A stretch of DNA of 64,000 nt from Flavobacteriaceae bacterium (GTDB lineage Bacteria > Bacteroidota > Bacteroidia > Flavobacteriales > Flavobacteriaceae), in the NCBI GenBank assembly GCA_004762155.1, contig SIHP01000005.1, positions 186,001 through 250,000 on the forward strand. The letters are read 5' to 3'. Shown here one piece after another: positions 61,748-64,000 of this stretch. The translations under genes and the position numbers were made by a program. Positions within the stretch are counted from its first letter, which is position 1, and the number at the start of each line of letters is the position of its first letter. The notes beneath the pieces are model-generated. The model searched no databases. It worked only from the letters and a program-made list of their open reading frames with translations, and had not been told where the DNA came from.

Positions 61748-62505
61748 TGAAAAAAGTATTTTTATTATTTTTATTGATATCCAATATACTCTCAGCACAA
61801 GACAACGATGAGTTGTTTGCTAATGCTAATGCATTATATAAAGACGGAAAATATCAAGAAGCAATTACTATTTATGAGCAATTAGAAAAAAGTAATCTTG
61901 TTTCTACTGAACTATATTATAATTTAGGTAATTGTTACTACAAACTAAACAATGTAGCGCCTACAATATATAATTATGAAAAAGCATTGCAGATAGCCCC
62001 ATTAAATAAAGATGCACGTAATAATTTAGTTTTTGCTAAAAGACTATCACTAGATAGAATAGAAGAAGTGCCTAAGTCTTTTTTACAAAAATTTAATCTA
62101 GATTATATCAGTAAACTTACTTATGAGGGCTGGGCTGTAGTTTGTATTATACTTTCTCTTTTAGGTACAGTTTTATTTTTATTATATTTTTTAAGTTTAG
62201 CCCCAGCAAGAAAAAGATTATTCTTTACTAGTAGTATGTTAAGTTACATTGTACTTGTTATCTCGTTATTCATTTCTTTTAATCAGTATTATAAAAAAAT
62301 AAATACTGTTGAAGCTATTGTTTACGTTGCTGAAGTGTCTGTAAAAAATGAACCTACTAAAAATGCAGATGAAGCTTTTATTATACATGAAGGAACAAAA
62401 GTTTTAGTCTTAGACAAAGTAGATGATTGGAAAAAAATACAATTATTAGATGGTAAAATAGGCTGGTTAAAAGCTAATGAAATTAATTTGTTAAATATAT
62501 TTTAA
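61747..62505 (+). CDS. batE: BatE: TPR and SH3-like protein
   Basis: A 252-residue exported protein. Signal peptide (residues 1-17), TPR repeats (residues ~20-95; ELYYNLGNCYYKLNNVAPTIYNYEKALQIAP), two membrane helices (about 128-150 and 160-180), and a C-terminal SH3-like domain (EVSVKNEPTKNADEAFIIHEGTKVLVLDKVDDWKKIQL DGKIGW region). It completes the Bat operon. Confidence 0.93.
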   Translation: MKKVFLLFLLISNILSAQDNDELFANANALYKDGKYQEAITIYEQLEKSNLVSTELYYNLGNCYYKLNNVAPTIYNYEKALQIAPLNKDARNNLVFAKRLSLDRIEEVPKSFLQKFNLDYISKLTYEGWAVVCIILSLLGTVLFLLYFLSLAPARKRLFFTSSMLSYIVLVISLFISFNQYYKKINTVEAIVYVAEVSVKNEPTKNADEAFIIHEGTKVLVLDKVDDWKKIQLLDGKIGWLKANEINLLNIF

Positions 62506-62562
62506 TTTTTTTTTAACAAATCAACCATTTCCCTTTCTTATATTTGGAGTTTTTAACAAAAA

Positions 62563-62859
62563 ATGGCACGAATACTACTCACTTGTTTTTTTATAATTAC
62601 GTTAAGCATTCCTATTGCTTTGCCTTCTTATATGAGTATTTGTGAAATTAACTGTGATGTTTCTTTGGTTATAGACTTAGATGAAGAGGCTGAAGATGTA
62701 GAAATAATAAAGGATTCTGAGTTTAAGATTATACCTAATTTCAATACCTTTTTTAACTACGTTTATACTACAAATCAAAATAAAATTATTTTTATATCTA
62801 AAGAATACAACTCTGTATTTCAAAATTTAGACTCTCCTCCACCCGATTTTAATAGTTAG
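62563..62859 (+). CDS. Small exported protein of unknown function
   Basis: A 98-residue protein with a signal peptide (residues ~1-20). The mature part is acidic, with two cysteines (CEINCDVS) that could pair, and ends LDSPPPDFNS. No family is recognised. It is 57 bp after batE and 193 bp before the SulP gene, so membership of either unit is uncertain. Confidence 0.65.
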   Translation: MARILLTCFFIITLSIPIALPSYMSICEINCDVSLVIDLDEEAEDVEIIKDSEFKIIPNFNTFFNYVYTTNQNKIIFISKEYNSVFQNLDSPPPDFNS

Positions 62860-63052
62860 TATTAAAATAGTTATTCATTAAGTATTTTGGCAACCCGTCA
62901 ACAATACTAAAACACTTATAATCTCATATACTTTTGGAAAGGTAGTTATGAAGTTATGGTTTATTTAAATAATGAATGATTCACAATTAAATATTCAAAA
63001 TAATCAAATACATAGTAACTTATTTAAAGTAAGTTAAAAAATAACAAATAAC

Positions 63053-64000
63053 ATGTTTAAAACAATAAAAAACGATTTACCAGCAAGTGTTGTGGTATTT
63101 TTTGTGGCATTACCTTTATGTTTAGGTATTGCATTAGCGAGTGGAGCACCATTATTTTCTGGTCTTATTGCAGGAATTATAGGAGGTATAGTAGTAGGAG
63201 CAATTAGTGGATCTAAAATAGGAGTTAGTGGACCAGCGGCAGGTTTAGCGGCAATCGTATTAACTGCTATTGGAACCTTAGGCGGATTTGAAAACTTTTT
63301 AGTAGCTGTAGTTATTGGAGGAGTTATTCAACTATTTTTAGGTTTTGCAAAAGCTGGAGTAATTGCATACTTTTTTCCATCATCTGTAATTAAAGGAATG
63401 TTAACTGGTATTGGTGTCATAATTATTATGAAACAAATCCCTTTCTTTTTCGGATATGATAAATCAGAAGGAAGTTTCTCTATGGACTCTATTAGTATAG
63501 GTTCTACTATTGTTGCTATTTTAAGCTTAGCCATTTTAATTTTATGGCAACAAGTATTAAGTAAAAAAGGTAAAATATTTCAATTGGTACAAGGACCTTT
63601 AGTAGCTGTTGTTGTAGGTATTATATTTTATGTTGTAACACAAGGGAATGAACAATTAGCAATTGGCGTAAAACAATTAGTTAGCGTACCAGTACCAGAA
63701 AGTATGGAATCTTTTTTAGGACAATTTACATTTCCTAATTTTTCTGCTATCAGCGACAAACAAGTTTGGATTACTGGTTTTACTATTGCTGTTGTAGCTA
63801 GTTTAGAAACATTATTATGTGTTGAAGCTACTGATAAAATTGATCCAGATAAGAACGTAACTCCAACCAATAGAGAATTACTAGCACAAGGAACAGGAAA
63901 TATTATTTCTGGTTTAATTGGAGGTTTACCCGTAACTCAAGTAATTGTAAGAAGTTCAGCTAATATACAATCAGGTGGTAAAAGTAAAATGTCTGCAATT
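63053..64000 (+). CDS. SulP-family inorganic anion transporter (3' end cut by window)
   Basis: Membrane transporter for sulfate or bicarbonate. I translated 316 codons from the ATG at 63053 with no stop before the window end. Signature stretches: DLPASVVVFFVALPLCLGIALASGAPLFSGLIAGIIGG (near the N-terminus), SGPAAGLAAIVL, and VEATDKIDPDKNVTPTNRELLAQGTGNIISGLIGGLPVTQVIVRSSANI, all SulP/SLC26. Bacteroidota homologues often sit by carbonic anhydrase, so bicarbonate uptake is likely, but the partner is outside the window. Confidence 0.93.
   Translation, partial: MFKTIKNDLPASVVVFFVALPLCLGIALASGAPLFSGLIAGIIGGIVVGAISGSKIGVSGPAAGLAAIVLTAIGTLGGFENFLVAVVIGGVIQLFLGFAKAGVIAYFFPSSVIKGMLTGIGVIIIMKQIPFFFGYDKSEGSFSMDSISIGSTIVAILSLAILILWQQVLSKKGKIFQLVQGPLVAVVVGIIFYVVTQGNEQLAIGVKQLVSVPVPESMESFLGQFTFPNFSAISDKQVWITGFTIAVVASLETLLCVEATDKIDPDKNVTPTNRELLAQGTGNIISGLIGGLPVTQVIVRSSANIQSGGKSKMSAI

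Overview
The window is about 64 kb of AT-rich chromosome (roughly 30% G+C by eye) from a member of the Bacteroidota, almost certainly family Flavobacteriaceae (Tenacibaculum/Polaribacter-like; genus not provable from the sequence alone). The reasons are: a class II HMG-CoA reductase mevalonate pathway, a porT gene for type IX secretion behind ubiE, a complete Bat (MoxR/BatA-E) operon, the ~490-residue type of prolyl-tRNA synthetase, a YtxJ bacillithiol protein, absence of clear Shine-Dalgarno sequences, and many copies of the Bacteroidota -7 promoter motif TAnnTTTG just upstream of genes.

Layout. 1-4914 (minus): a peptide-use operon made of a dipeptidyl peptidase IV and two POT-family peptide transporters. 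5057-9377 (plus): HMG-CoA reductase fused to a DUF1569-like domain, a small membrane protein, a GYDIA-type GHMP kinase and a BaiN-type flavoprotein. 9416-12923: an accessory stretch with an XRE regulator, a three-gene membrane/lipoprotein cluster, a symmetrical array of heptamers and two further unknown genes, one looking like a free-standing GldM N-terminal domain. 12934-16068: thiN, a solitary TolQ/ExbB-type channel protein and a LytS/LytR two-component pair. 16105-19528: diphosphomevalonate decarboxylase, mevalonate kinase and a UbiA prenyltransferase. 19579-22753: pseudouridine synthase, free-methionine sulfoxide reductase, a 38-codon small gene with its own promoter and terminator, and purH. 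22833-28342: the rod-shape cluster mreB-mreC-mreD-mrdA-mrdB. 28571-30663 (minus): rpsT, two identical tRNA-Glu genes and proS. 30814-36983: a surface lipoprotein, a FadL-like porin, NifU, UbiE, PorT and a DEAD-box helicase. 37067-47826: lipid desaturases/hydroxylase, rsmG, aminotransferase, a retropepsin-like protease, tatD, a PP2C-NUDIX pair, ogt, DUF1569, tadA, a beta-helix protein and lpxH. 48121-52261: TonB-dependent receptor, ytxJ and an SDR. 52351-53333: two ~163-bp palindromic repeats flanking a DUF1493 gene. 53618-62505: the Bat operon, followed by a small exported protein and the 5' part of a SulP transporter that runs off the window.

Most of the window is conserved housekeeping. Three mevalonate enzymes plus the orphan GHMP kinase, a candidate for the otherwise absent phosphomevalonate kinase, feed isoprenoid supply; UbiA and UbiE act on isoprenoid lipids or quinones. 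The least explained parts are the 9.4-12.9 kb accessory stretch, the 20.9-21.15 kb small transcription unit, and the paired palindromic elements near 52-53 kb. No rRNA, CRISPR array, transposase or integrase gene was seen.
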